Source: an uncultured Anaerofilum sp.
GTDB lineage: Bacteria > Bacillota > Clostridia > Oscillospirales > Ruminococcaceae
DNA: 64,000 bases
Direction: 5' to 3'
Assembly: GCA_944385935.1 (NCBI GenBank)
Contig: CALWZC010000012.1
Location: forward strand, 26,773-90,772
The position numbers and the translations under genes are program-made. The first letter of the stretch is position 1. Each line of letters begins with the position of its first letter. Below, piece by piece: positions 9,653 through 18,123 of this stretch. Below the pieces are notes generated by a model that was not told the origin of the DNA, did not search any database, and was given only the letters and a program-made list of their open reading frames with translations.

Positions 9653-9799
9653 ATGTTTTCGTTGTGGTCATTGTATCACCAAAAGCATCAAAGGAAAATG
9701 TCACATTTTTAAAAAGAATGGACAAAATTCCACTAATATGATACACTTGGCCCTATGGAAAACTTTTGTGCAAAACAAGATGGTTTTAAGTGAGAACGG

Positions 9800-10686
9800 A
9801 TGATAGTTCTACCAACCGAAGCCCTAGAAGAATATATAGAAAACCCATTAGTAAAACGATTGTATCTAACAGATGTGGGCTTTTTTCCCATGGCAAAACA
9901 TCATGCACGCATACGCAAGGAAGGGATTGAAGAATATATATTGCTATATTGCGTGGAGGGATGTGGACATATTTGGGTAAAAGAAAAGGAATATTGTTTG
10001 CAAAAAAATCAGGCATTTTGCATTCCCAGTGGTCAACCACATCGCTATTGTGCTTGTGAAAACAACCCATGGAGTGTTTTATGGGTGCATTTTAAAGGAA
10101 CAGATACTGCTTTCTATCCCTTGGAAGAATGTAAGGTAGTTTTACCACCTCCCGCCGAAGAAAATAGAATGTTGTTTTTATTTGGTCTGTTATTTTCCGC
10201 TTTGGAGGATGATTATTCTTTAGGCAATTTTGTATATATCTCCCAAGTCCTAAGTTTAGCATTGGCAGAACTGTACCAACGAAATTACAGCCCATCCAAT
10301 AATGGACTAAGCATCTTACCTATGCTATCCGCTATATGTACCAGCACCTCAACGAAAACCTAACATTGGCACAGCTTTCGGAGGAATTAGAGCTATCAAA
10401 AAGCTACTTAAATGTAATTTTCCAAAAATATGCCCACCATGCACCATTGGAATTTTTTATCCATCTAAAAATGACAGAGGCCTGTAAACTGTTGAAGGCA
10501 ACAGATTATTGCATTTATGAAGTTGCCCAAAAGATGGGATACGCAGACCCCTACTATTTTTCCCGACTGTTCAAAAAGGTTGTGGGGGTGTCACCAAAGG
10601 AATACCAAAAAGGTAGCTATTGCTATGACCAATCAACAGAACCATTTGACCAATCTTCTCCCATTGGCAATGGAAAGATGGGTTAA
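9800..10686 (+). pseudogene. AraC family transcriptional regulator, frameshifted
   Basis: Two overlapping frames together make one AraC regulator. The first (9800-10363) has the cupin-like ligand-binding domain: GIEEYILLYCVEGCGHIWV, FCIPSGQPHRY, and WVHFKG. The second (ending at 10686) has the double helix-turn-helix: LTLAQLSEELELSKSYLNVIFQKY, then VAQKMGYADPYYFSRLFKK and GVSPKEYQ. The frame of the DNA-binding part continues upstream of its ATG as LTYAIRYMYQHL, which belongs to the same protein. Adding one base near 10309-10312 would give a normal 295-residue AraC protein. Either the gene is inactivated, or the indel is a sequence error. An independent HTH-only product from the ATG at 10336 is possible but has no clear RBS. 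It was probably the regulator of the divergent DUF5107 genes. Confidence 0.8.
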
Positions 10687-10706
10687 AGAAAGGAATTTCT
10701 AGTTTT

Positions 10707-10835
10707 ATGATAACTATCAAATAGATTGCAGATATGGCAAATGTAAGCACAACAACCGTTTCTAATGTAATTCATGGAAAAACACAGCGGATGTCGCCGG
10801 AAACCAAAAGCAGAGTTGAACATAAAAAACCTTAA
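10707..10835 (+). pseudogene. LacI family regulator, N-terminal HTH relic
   Basis: An in-frame reading from the ATG at 10707 gives MITIK, a TAG stop at 10722, then IADMANVSTTTVSNVIHG and SPETKSRVEHKKP ending in TAA at 10833-10835. This is the unmistakable LacI-type helix-turn-helix (usual form: KDIAxxAGVSxxTVSxVLNG). The stop replaces the expected aspartate codon, and the ligand-binding domain is entirely absent. It is a dead fragment lying between the broken AraC gene and a LysR gene. Confidence 0.75.
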
Positions 10836-10925
10836 ATGTATAGATATTTTGAATAAGCATAACTAACAGTTAGACATATTGAAGGGTCTATCCTGTCATG
10901 ATATACTGTTCGCGGGGGTGCTGGT

Positions 10926-11816
10926 ATGGAACTTCGTGTACTGAATTACTTTTTGGCAATTACAAGAGAAGAAAATTTTACAAAAGCTGCGCAACAGCTC
11001 CATGTTACACAGCCAACATTATCACGACAGATTGCAGATTTGGAACAGGAACTTGGAGTTAAGCTGTTTGTTCGTAGAAATCATAATATTATTTTAACAG
11101 AGGATGGAATGATATTAAAACGCCGTGCACAAGAAATTTTATCATTAGCGGACAAGACAAAACGGGATTTCCTGCAAAAAGATGAGGCACTTTCTGGCAC
11201 AATTTCAATCGGCAGCGGTGAATTTCATTCCACAGAATATTTGGCAAAAATTATTGGAGAGTTTCGTAAAAAATATCCCAATGTAAAGTATGAAATATAT
11301 AGTGGAAACGCAAACAACATTCGGGATTATATCGAAAGAGGAATTTTAGATATTGGGCTAATGTCAGAGCCTATAGATATGCGAAAATATAACTTTGTCA
11401 ATATGCCTGTCAAAGAGCAATGGGGTGTGTTTGTACCAAAAGATTCTCCACTTTATGAAAAGGAGTATATCGCTCCTGAAGATTTAAAAGGTATGTCTAT
11501 TGTTACTGCAACAGGTGACTTTAATCAAAGCCGTATCGGAAAATGGCTTGGCGAGTATAAAAATCAGGTGGAGATTACAGCGACTGCGAACTTACCTTAC
11601 AACGAAGCTGTATTGGCGAAAGAAAATATAGGAGTAATGCTTAGTATAAAACTAAATTGTATTTATGAAAATCTGAATTTTATCCCATTGAATCCTGTTT
11701 TGGAAGTTTCAACGGCCTTAGGGTGGAAAAAGGAGCAGATATTTTCTGCCACAACATCTGCTTTTATAGATTTTGCAATACAATACTTAAAAGGCATATC
11801 TTACAATAACATATGA
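10926..11816 (+). CDS. LysR family transcriptional regulator
   Basis: 296 residues. The N-terminal winged HTH (ENFTKAAQQLHVTQPTLSRQI, residues 16-36) is followed by the LysR effector-binding domain with GTISIGSGEF near residue 94 and ILDIGLMSEP near residue 143. A GGGGGTG sequence lies a few bases before the ATG. Upstream, CTAACAGTTAG (10863-10873) is a short palindrome near the promoter that could be an autoregulatory site. The downstream genes, all on the same strand, are broken flavodoxins and an aldo/keto reductase, so it probably controls a redox gene set. It is a paralogue of the LysR at 34100. Confidence 0.9.
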   Translation: MELRVLNYFLAITREENFTKAAQQLHVTQPTLSRQIADLEQELGVKLFVRRNHNIILTEDGMILKRRAQEILSLADKTKRDFLQKDEALSGTISIGSGEFHSTEYLAKIIGEFRKKYPNVKYEIYSGNANNIRDYIERGILDIGLMSEPIDMRKYNFVNMPVKEQWGVFVPKDSPLYEKEYIAPEDLKGMSIVTATGDFNQSRIGKWLGEYKNQVEITATANLPYNEAVLAKENIGVMLSIKLNCIYENLNFIPLNPVLEVSTALGWKKEQIFSATTSAFIDFAIQYLKGISYNNI

Positions 11817-11848
11817 GTATTAGACATTTTATGTGTCTAAATTTATAA

Positions 11849-11880
11849 TAAAGGTATTCCAATATGGAGCACCTTTATTT
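11849..11880 (+). terminator. Intrinsic terminator after the LysR gene
   Basis: TAAAGGT (11849-11855) pairs with ACCTTTA (11871-11877), followed by a T-rich run (TTTATTTTTC). A second small hairpin, TAGACA/TGTCTA, lies just before it. The stem is short, so efficiency is uncertain. Confidence 0.5.
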
Positions 11881-11978
11881 TTCTCCCTGTTGGAAGGAAA
11901 CAAGGCATAATTAACATATTTTTGAAAGATTCATTAATAACAAAAATTTTTAGTGTAAATTTGAAAGAAGTTTTCATA

Positions 11979-12370
11979 ATGAAAAAAAGTATTTTCATTT
12001 TTTATGATTCTTACTTTGCTGTTCTCTCTTCTAGCCTGTGGTAATAGCACAACAAATGAGGAATCGTCCTCTTTCACACAGCAATCAAACTATCAAAATT
12101 CTATACCTGATAGAGAACTAAATAATCAAAACCATTCTTCTACACCCACCGAAGCAGACTCTAAATCGTTAAGAGAACTAAATAATCAAAACCATTCTTC
12201 TACACCCACCGAAGCAGACTCTAAATCGTTAGATGTTTATTTCTTTTGGTCGGGTAACACTAAAAATGTTGCCAAGTCTATCCAAAGCCAAACAGATTCC
12301 GACATTTAAAGTAGATGAAGTGAAATACCTTGCATTTGATGCCACTGTAACAGAGGAACTTCATGATTAA
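11979..12370 (+). pseudogene. Flavodoxin-like lipoprotein, frameshifted and truncated
   Basis: From the ATG at 11979 the frame reads MKKSIFIF; removing one T from the T6 run near 11998 joins it to MILTLLFSLLACGNS, a lipoprotein signal peptide with lipobox LLAC. A Ser/Thr/Asn-rich linker follows with a perfect 60-bp (20-residue) duplication, then DVYFFWSGNTKNVAKSI, the phosphate-loop strand of a flavodoxin fold. This frame stops at 12309; a second shift continues as FKVDEVKYLAF to a stop at 12370. The remainder of the flavodoxin domain is missing. Lipid-anchored flavodoxin-like proteins with this linker are found near LysR/aldo-keto reductase genes in Clostridia. Without the indels it would act outside the membrane in electron transfer or quinone/flavin reduction. 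Confidence 0.65.
12112..12231 (+). repeat. Perfect 60-bp tandem duplication
   Basis: The unit at 12112-12171 is repeated exactly at 12172-12231 with no substitutions. It encodes a 20-residue Asn/Ser/Thr-rich linker segment (RELNNQNHSS...) and stays in frame. Perfect identity points to a recent duplication or slipped-strand event. Confidence 0.95.
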
Positions 12371-12403
12371 AACAAATTGATGAAAATTGGAGGAAACTTT
12401 TAT

Positions 12404-12870
12404 ATGAAAAAACTTGTAGCATATTTTCTGCAACCGGTGTTACCAAAGCTGTGGCTAAGCGGTTAGCAAAAGCAGCAGGTGCCAATCTCTTTGAAATTAA
12501 ACCTACTGTTCCCTATACTCCTGCCGACCCTGACTGGACAAACAAAAACAGCCGTAGTTCTATTGAGATGAGCAATCCCGATTCCCGTCCCGAAATTGCA
12601 GAAGGGCTTGCCAATATGGAAGATTATGGCACCATCTTTATCGGCTTTCCGATTTGGTGGTATGTTGCGCCAACCATTATCAATACATTTTTGGAAAGTT
12701 ATGACTTTTCCGAAAAGACTATTATTCCCTTTGCAACCAGCGGTGGTAGTGGAATGGGTAGTACCATAGAAGTACTGAAACCACTTTGCCCCACTGCAAA
12801 TTGGAAAAAGGGAAAAATATTGAATCTGATATCAGAAGCTGAATTAGAAACTTGGTTGAATAGTCTTTGA
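12404..12870 (+). pseudogene. Flavodoxin family protein, frameshifted near the start
   Basis: GGAGG precedes the ATG at 12404 and the frame begins MKKLVAYF. One missing T near 12431-12435 breaks it; the other frame continues SATGVTKAVAKRLAKAAGA and runs to 12870. Later motifs support a flavodoxin: LFEIKPTVPYT, YGTIFIGFPIWWYVAPTIINTFLE, and PFATSGGSGMG. Restoring one base gives a 155-residue flavodoxin of normal length, a cytoplasmic FMN electron carrier or flavin-dependent reductase. An internal GTG at 12451 could give a product lacking the FMN phosphate loop, which would not be expected to work. Real decay or a homopolymer sequencing error are both possible. Confidence 0.75.
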
Positions 12871-13104
12871 ACAAGAGAACAGAATCATAACAGAAAAAGA
12901 AAAATGCCGAGCAACCAGTTTTAGAATACAAGAAATTCAAAGATTGGTCGTATGAGAAATCACACAGAGGATAAGAAATAAGACTGACAAAAATTTGTTT
13001 CGATGTGAATTGAAGATGTTGAAAAGAAAGAAGAGGCTGCCCATGTGGAACACTTGCAAAACAAAAAGATGTTTGTGGCACTGAGTATATAAGGAGAAAA
13101 TCAT
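12871..13104 (+). other. Non-coding stretch with degraded coding relics
   Basis: Between the flavodoxin and the aldo/keto reductase there is no intact gene. Two short open stretches look like C-terminal ends of lost genes: one reads KKNAEQPVLEYKKFKDWSYE to a stop near 12980, the other EDVEKKEEAAHVEHLQNKKM ending in TAA at about 13090. Neither was assigned to a family. They suggest that one or more genes were deleted here. Confidence 0.35.
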
Positions 13105-14142
13105 ATGGAATACACAAAATTAGGAAATTCAGACCTTAATGTGTCTCGTATTTGTATGGGATGTATGGGCTTTGGCGACGCAGAGAACGGCCAACATAGT
13201 TGGACAGTTGATGAAGAACATTCCCGAGAAATTATCAAAAAAGGTTTAGAGCTTGGTATTAACTTCTTTGATACAGCAATTGCCTATCAAAGCTGTACAA
13301 GCGAACAGTATCTTGGTAGGGCAATCAAAGATTTTGCAAAGCGTGATGATGTTGTAATCGCAACAAAGTTTCTACCTCGTACCAATGAGGAGATTGAAGC
13401 AGGAATTACAGGACAGCAACATATTGAAAGAATGCTCCATAAGAGCCTTAAAAATCTTGGTATGGATTATGTGGATTTGTATATCTATCATATGTGGGAC
13501 CATAATACGCCCCTCTATGACATTATGGATGGACTGAATAATGTCATCAAATCAGGAAAGGCTCGTTATATTGGTATTTCCAACTGTTTTGCCTATCAGC
13601 TTGCAAAGGCTAATGCACTGGCTGAAAAAGAAAACTTTGCAAAATTCATATCCGTGCAGGGACATTATAACCTAATCTTCCGAGAGGAAGAAAGAGAAAT
13701 GGCAAAATTATGCTGGGAAGATAATATCGCAATGACACCATATAGCGCACTTGCAGGCGGACGCCTCTCTAAACATCCTGGTGAAACCTCAAAGCGTCTA
13801 CAGGAGGACAGCTATGCTCATCTAAAATATAATGCTACTGCCACTCAAGACAGTATCATTGTTGATCGTGTAGCACAACTTGCCAGCAAGCACAGCGTTT
13901 CTATGACTGAAATATCACTTGCTTGGCTACTAACAAAGGTTACTGCTCCTGTTGTGGGGGCAACAAAGATTCACCACATCGATGGTGCAGCAAAAGCTAC
14001 TCAGCTTACCTTGACCAACAATGAAATTGCCTTTTTAGAAGAACCTTATGTTCCTCATAAGCTAGTGGGAGTCATGGCACAGAACACACCTGCCACTGCA
14101 AAAAATAGGCATGTGTGGTCTGTTGGCAATCAAAAAATCTGA
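13105..14142 (+). CDS. Aldo/keto reductase
   Basis: 345 residues with AAGGAGAAAATCAT before the ATG. The AKR catalytic tetrad is visible: Asp in FFDTAIAY (about residue 56), Tyr in the same motif, Lys in VVIATKF (about residue 88), and His in LYIYHMWD (about residue 126). The NADP-binding end is GATKIHHIDGAAKA near residue 289. The family reduces aldehydes and ketones with NAD(P)H, using a TIM barrel. It is the only intact enzyme of the LysR-flavodoxin-AKR stretch and is followed by two terminators. The substrate is unknown; related proteins are often annotated as general stress or 2,5-diketogluconate-type reductases. Confidence 0.9.
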   Translation: MEYTKLGNSDLNVSRICMGCMGFGDAENGQHSWTVDEEHSREIIKKGLELGINFFDTAIAYQSCTSEQYLGRAIKDFAKRDDVVIATKFLPRTNEEIEAGITGQQHIERMLHKSLKNLGMDYVDLYIYHMWDHNTPLYDIMDGLNNVIKSGKARYIGISNCFAYQLAKANALAEKENFAKFISVQGHYNLIFREEEREMAKLCWEDNIAMTPYSALAGGRLSKHPGETSKRLQEDSYAHLKYNATATQDSIIVDRVAQLASKHSVSMTEISLAWLLTKVTAPVVGATKIHHIDGAAKATQLTLTNNEIAFLEEPYVPHKLVGVMAQNTPATAKNRHVWSVGNQKI

Positions 14143-14273
14143 GACAGGTTGTAAATACAAATTTGCATAAATTTGGGACTTCATTGGAATATATAATTAT
14201 GGGACTTTGTATCTTTATTGCTCATTATAGTACAAAAATCATAAGGAAATTGAAAAAGGAAATAAAGAAAAGG

Positions 14274-14300
14274 GTGTAACCTCATTTTTTTAGGTTACAC
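14274..14300. terminator. Intrinsic hairpin after the aldo/keto reductase
   Basis: GTGTAACCT (14274-14282) pairs with AGGTTACAC (14292-14300) around a T-rich loop. It lies about 130 bases beyond the aldo/keto reductase stop. Confidence 0.55.
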
Positions 14301-14326
14301 TATCACTTTTATAATAGTTTTTATTA

Positions 14327-14360
14327 CCCTAGGAGAAACCTCTCAGGGCATTTTTTCTTT
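14327..14360 (+). terminator. Second hairpin with strong T-run
   Basis: CCCTAGGAG (14327-14335) pairs imperfectly with CTCTCAGGG (14340-14348), followed by CATTTTTTCTTTTT. The stretch 14143-14444 holds only these two hairpins and the promoter of the next gene. Confidence 0.6.
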
Positions 14361-14444
14361 TTGTGTATAGTAGATTGAATTTCCATCTTTGCTGTGGTAA
14401 AATGAAGGCAATACAACACAGGATTGTGTGAAGGGGGACTTGAA

Positions 14445-15581
14445 ATGGACGAAAATACTAACCTGAGCACCGGTTTTACCTTAACCTTGGAGCCAGAGGC
14501 AGAAACACAGCTGCAACCTCAACAGCAGCCAGAGCCAGAACCCCAGCCTCAGCAACAAGTGCAGTTGACACCACAAGAACAAAAAATGGTAGATGACTTT
14601 GCTGCAAAGATTGACCTGACCAAAAGCGAGCAAATTTTTTCCTATGGTGCAGCAGCTCAAAAGAAGATTGCAGCTTTCTCGGAAAGTGCTTTGAATAATG
14701 TAAAAACCAAAGATTTGGGCGAAACAGGAGAAATGATTGCTTCTTTGGTAATGCAGTTGAAGCAAGTATCCGAAGATGAAGAGGACAAAGGCTCCATTTT
14801 CGGCTGGTTCCGCAGTCAAAAGAACAAGCTAGAGGCAACAAAAGCCCGCTATGCTAAAGTAGAAAGCAATGTAGAAAACATTGTTTCTGTACTGGAAAAC
14901 CACGAAATTCGATTGAAAAAAGAAGTGGTCATGCTCGACCAGATGTATAAAAACAATTTGGATTATTTCAAGGAAATTTCCATGTACATTCTGGCAGGAA
15001 AACAGCGTTTAGAAACTGCACGAAAAGTGGAATTGGAAGAGTTGCTCCAAAAAGCCCAAACAAGTGGATTGCCAGAGGATAGCCAAGCTGCAAACGATTT
15101 CTCCGCTATGTGTGACCGCTTTGAGAAGAAGATTCATGATTTGGAGCTTTCTCGCATGGTCAGCCTGCAAATGGCTCCACAAATTCGTATGGTGCAAAAC
15201 AATACCACCATTATGGTAGAGAAAATCCAATCCGCTTTGGTGAATGCCATTCCTCTATGGAAAAGCCAGATGGTTATCTCTTTGGGCTTGGCACATTCTC
15301 AACAAGCACTGGAAGCACAGCGAGCTGTTACCGATGTTACCAATGAGCTTTTGAGAAAGAATGCAGCAGCATTGAAACAAGGCAGCATTGAAGTTGCAAA
15401 GGAAAGCGAAAGAGGTATTGTGGACTTGGAAACCCTCAAAATTGCCAACGAGTCTCTTATCAGCACCTTGGACGAGGTTATGCAAATTCAAAAAGAAGGC
15501 CGTCAAAAACGCCGGGAGGCAGAGGGCGAGCTAGCTCGTTTGGAAGAACAACTCAAACAAAAATTGCTTAATGTAAAATAA
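14445..15581 (+). CDS. Toxic anion resistance protein (TelA/KlaA family)
   Basis: 378 residues from the ATG at 14445, preceded by AGGGGGACTTGAA; an in-frame GTG at 14424 lies upstream of the RBS. After a Gln/Pro/Glu-rich leader with QPEPEPQPQQQ (residues 25-45), the protein is almost wholly helical and charged, with TelA hallmarks: IFGWFRSQKNKLEATKARY, a long central coiled coil, MVSLQMAPQIRMVQNN-type sequence, and LWKSQMVISLGLAHSQQ. Family members are linked to tellurite and antimicrobial tolerance in a poorly understood way. It stands alone between terminators, without the TerD-type genes that often accompany it. Confidence 0.85.
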   Translation: MDENTNLSTGFTLTLEPEAETQLQPQQQPEPEPQPQQQVQLTPQEQKMVDDFAAKIDLTKSEQIFSYGAAAQKKIAAFSESALNNVKTKDLGETGEMIASLVMQLKQVSEDEEDKGSIFGWFRSQKNKLEATKARYAKVESNVENIVSVLENHEIRLKKEVVMLDQMYKNNLDYFKEISMYILAGKQRLETARKVELEELLQKAQTSGLPEDSQAANDFSAMCDRFEKKIHDLELSRMVSLQMAPQIRMVQNNTTIMVEKIQSALVNAIPLWKSQMVISLGLAHSQQALEAQRAVTDVTNELLRKNAAALKQGSIEVAKESERGIVDLETLKIANESLISTLDEVMQIQKEGRQKRREAEGELARLEEQLKQKLLNVK

Positions 15582-15591
15582 ATGTTGATAT

Positions 15592-15641
15592 CAGACCACC
15601 ATGCTTTTGCAATCTAGCAAAGAGAAGGTGGTCTGTTTTTT
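15592..15641 (+). terminator. Strong intrinsic terminator after the TelA-like gene
   Basis: CAGACCACC (15592-15600) pairs with GGTGGTCTG (15627-15635), followed directly by six T residues. Confidence 0.85.
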
Positions 15642-15746
15642 GTAAAAATACACAAATGAATTTTGGTAAAAAGCATGGTATAATAAAGGTCAAACAAAGT
15701 CTGTTGCAACCTATAGGCAACAGTATTGTAAGAGGGGTGTATATAG

Positions 15747-18029
15747 ATGATAAAATGTAGCAAAACAGGAGCCTATTACATAAAAGGCAAATGGGTGTTT
15801 GCCGATGGAACAGAGGACACGCAACTGACGGGCTTGGGTATGAATCTTGACCAAAAGCAAACTGCCAAAGAAAAGACCATTGCATATTCCATCCTTAAAA
15901 AGCACAATCATGGAAAAAATATGCAGCAGTTGCAACTGAAATTTGATGCAATGGCAAGCCATGATATTACTTTTGTAGGAATCATTCAAACAGCTCGTGC
16001 ATCAGGTTTGGAAAAATTTCCAATTCCTTATGTACTTACCAACTGCCACAACAGTTTGTGCGCCGTAGGTGGCACCATCAACGAGGATGACCATGTTTTT
16101 GGTCTTTCTGCTGCCAAAAAGTATGGCGGAATTTATGTGCCTCCCCACATGGCTGTTATCCATCAATATATGCGAGAAATGCAGGCAGGCTGTGGCAAAA
16201 TGATTCTTGGCTCAGATAGCCACACTCGCTATGGCGCATTGGGAACTATGGCCATTGGAGAAGGCGGCGGTGAGTTGGTAAAACAGTTGCTTTGCCGTAC
16301 ATATGATATTACCTACCCCGATGTGATTGCCATTCATCTCACAGGTAAGCCAGCCATTGGCGTTGGCCCACAGGATGTGGCTTTGTCCATTATTGGGGCA
16401 GTCTTTGCCAATGGATATGTAAAAAATAAGGTGATGGAATTTGTGGGAGATGGTATTGCAAATTTGGATATGGAATACCGCAATGGCATTGATGTTATGA
16501 CCACAGAAACCACTTGCCTTTCTTCCATCTGGTGCACAGACGAGAAAACCAAAGAATACCTAAAAATCCACGGCAGAGAGCAGGACTATAGCCCCCTAGA
16601 ACCACAAGATGGTGCTTATTATGACGGTGTTATTGAGGTAGACCTCTCTCAAATAAAGCCCATGATTGCATTGCCTATGCACCCCTCCAATGTGTATTCC
16701 ATTGAGGAGCTGCAAGAGAATCTAGAGGATATTCTGTACCGCACCGAAATGCAATGTATGGATTTAACAGGCAAGAATGGACCCAGCCTAAACCTGCGCT
16801 CAAAAATTCGAGATGGTGCCTTATGGGTAGACCAAGGAGTGATTGCCGGTTGTGCTGGTGGTACCTATCCCAATATCAGCGAGGCAGCCCAGATTTTACA
16901 AGGGGCAAGCTGTGGAAATGGAGAATTTGCACTAAGTGTATACCCAGCCAGTCAGCCAGTAATGATGCAGCTAATGAAAAATGGCGATTTGGGTACCTTG
17001 ATGGCTGCCGGTGCTACAGTACGAACCGCTTTTTGTGGCCCCTGCTTTGGTGCTGGGGATGTTCCTGCCAATGGTGCTTTGAGTATTCGCCATACAACAC
17101 GCAACTTCCCCAGCCGTGAAGGTTCTAAACCTGCCGTGGGACAGTTGGCAGGAGTGGCTCTCATGGATGCTCGCAGTATTGCAGCAACCAGCAAAAATGG
17201 CGGTCGTTTGACAGCAGCCACCCAACTGGAGGATTACACTCCCTCTACACCAGCCTACCACTTTGATAGTTCCAGCTATCAGAGCCGTATCTATATGGGA
17301 TATGGTCACCCAGATGCAAATACAGAGTTGAAATTCGGCCCCAATATCAAAGATTGGCCTGCACAAGTTCCCATGGCAGACCACCTTTTGATGAAGATTT
17401 CCAGCTTTATCACAGACCCTGTAACCACTACTGACGAGTTAATTCCCTCTGGTGAAACCAGCTCTTACCGTTCCAATCCTTTGGGTTTGGCAGAGTTTAC
17501 CTTGAGCAGAAAAGACCCCAAATATGTGGCACGGGCAAAGGCTGTGCAGCAGTTGGAGCTGCAACGGCGGAAAGGGGATACTACCCAACTGGATGACCAG
17601 TTAAAAGCCATCCATACCATTGCAGGCTGTGAGCAAGTGCAATGGGAGTCCATCAATTTGGTATCCTCTATCTATGCAGTAAAACCGGGAGATGGTTCTG
17701 CCCGTGAGCAGGCTGCAAGCTGCCAAAGGGTGCTGGGGGCTGGTGCCAATATTGCAAAGGAATATGCAACAAAGCGGTATCGTTCTAATCTGATTAACTG
17801 GGGTATGGTGCCCTTCCAGATAGATGAACCTTCCTTTGGGCTGAATGATAGTATTTTTGTGCCTAATATCAAACAGGCATTGGAAAAGGATTTTTTGCAA
17901 TCCATTCCAGCTTATGTACTAAAAGAAGATGGTTGCCATGCAATTTCTTTGCACATTGCCCCCCTGACTGTGGACGAAAGGCAAATCTTGCTGGATGGCT
18001 GTTTAATCAACTACTATAAAAATCACTAA
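15747..18029 (+). CDS. Aconitase family hydratase (YbhJ-like)
   Basis: 760 residues. The cluster-binding cysteines of aconitases are present in [11 protein letters not shown] near residue 94 and [15 protein letters not shown] near residue 428. [21 protein letters not shown] near residue 151 is the family substrate-site motif. The C-terminal part (about 560-760) corresponds to the swivelling domain, with [12 protein letters not shown]. The overall sequence and length resemble the uncharacterised E. coli YbhJ group rather than AcnA or AcnB. It would hydrate or dehydrate a carboxylic acid using a 4Fe-4S cluster; citrate/isocitrate is not assured. No TCA-cycle genes are near. A weak promoter (TATAAT at about 15680) and AAGAGGGG RBS precede it. 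Confidence 0.85.
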   Translation: MIKCSKTGAYYIKGKWVFADGTEDTQLTGLGMNLDQKQTAKEKTIAYSILKKHNHGKNMQQLQLKFDAMASHDITFVGIIQTARASGLEKFPIPYVLTNCHNSLCAVGGTINEDDHVFGLSAAKKYGGIYVPPHMAVIHQYMREMQAGCGKMILGSDSHTRYGALGTMAIGEGGGELVKQLLCRTYDITYPDVIAIHLTGKPAIGVGPQDVALSIIGAVFANGYVKNKVMEFVGDGIANLDMEYRNGIDVMTTETTCLSSIWCTDEKTKEYLKIHGREQDYSPLEPQDGAYYDGVIEVDLSQIKPMIALPMHPSNVYSIEELQENLEDILYRTEMQCMDLTGKNGPSLNLRSKIRDGALWVDQGVIAGCAGGTYPNISEAAQILQGASCGNGEFALSVYPASQPVMMQLMKNGDLGTLMAAGATVRTAFCGPCFGAGDVPANGALSIRHTTRNFPSREGSKPAVGQLAGVALMDARSIAATSKNGGRLTAATQLEDYTPSTPAYHFDSSSYQSRIYMGYGHPDANTELKFGPNIKDWPAQVPMADHLLMKISSFITDPVTTTDELIPSGETSSYRSNPLGLAEFTLSRKDPKYVARAKAVQQLELQRRKGDTTQLDDQLKAIHTIAGCEQVQWESINLVSSIYAVKPGDGSAREQAASCQRVLGAGANIAKEYATKRYRSNLINWGMVPFQIDEPSFGLNDSIFVPNIKQALEKDFLQSIPAYVLKEDGCHAISLHIAPLTVDERQILLDGCLINYYKNH

Positions 18030-18123
18030 TTTCTAAAATTTTGTGGGCAGTTGCTCATAGTCCCTGTTTTCTGCTACAATGGGAAGTATAGACTTTTCAG
18101 CAGGAAACGGGGACTTGATTTTT

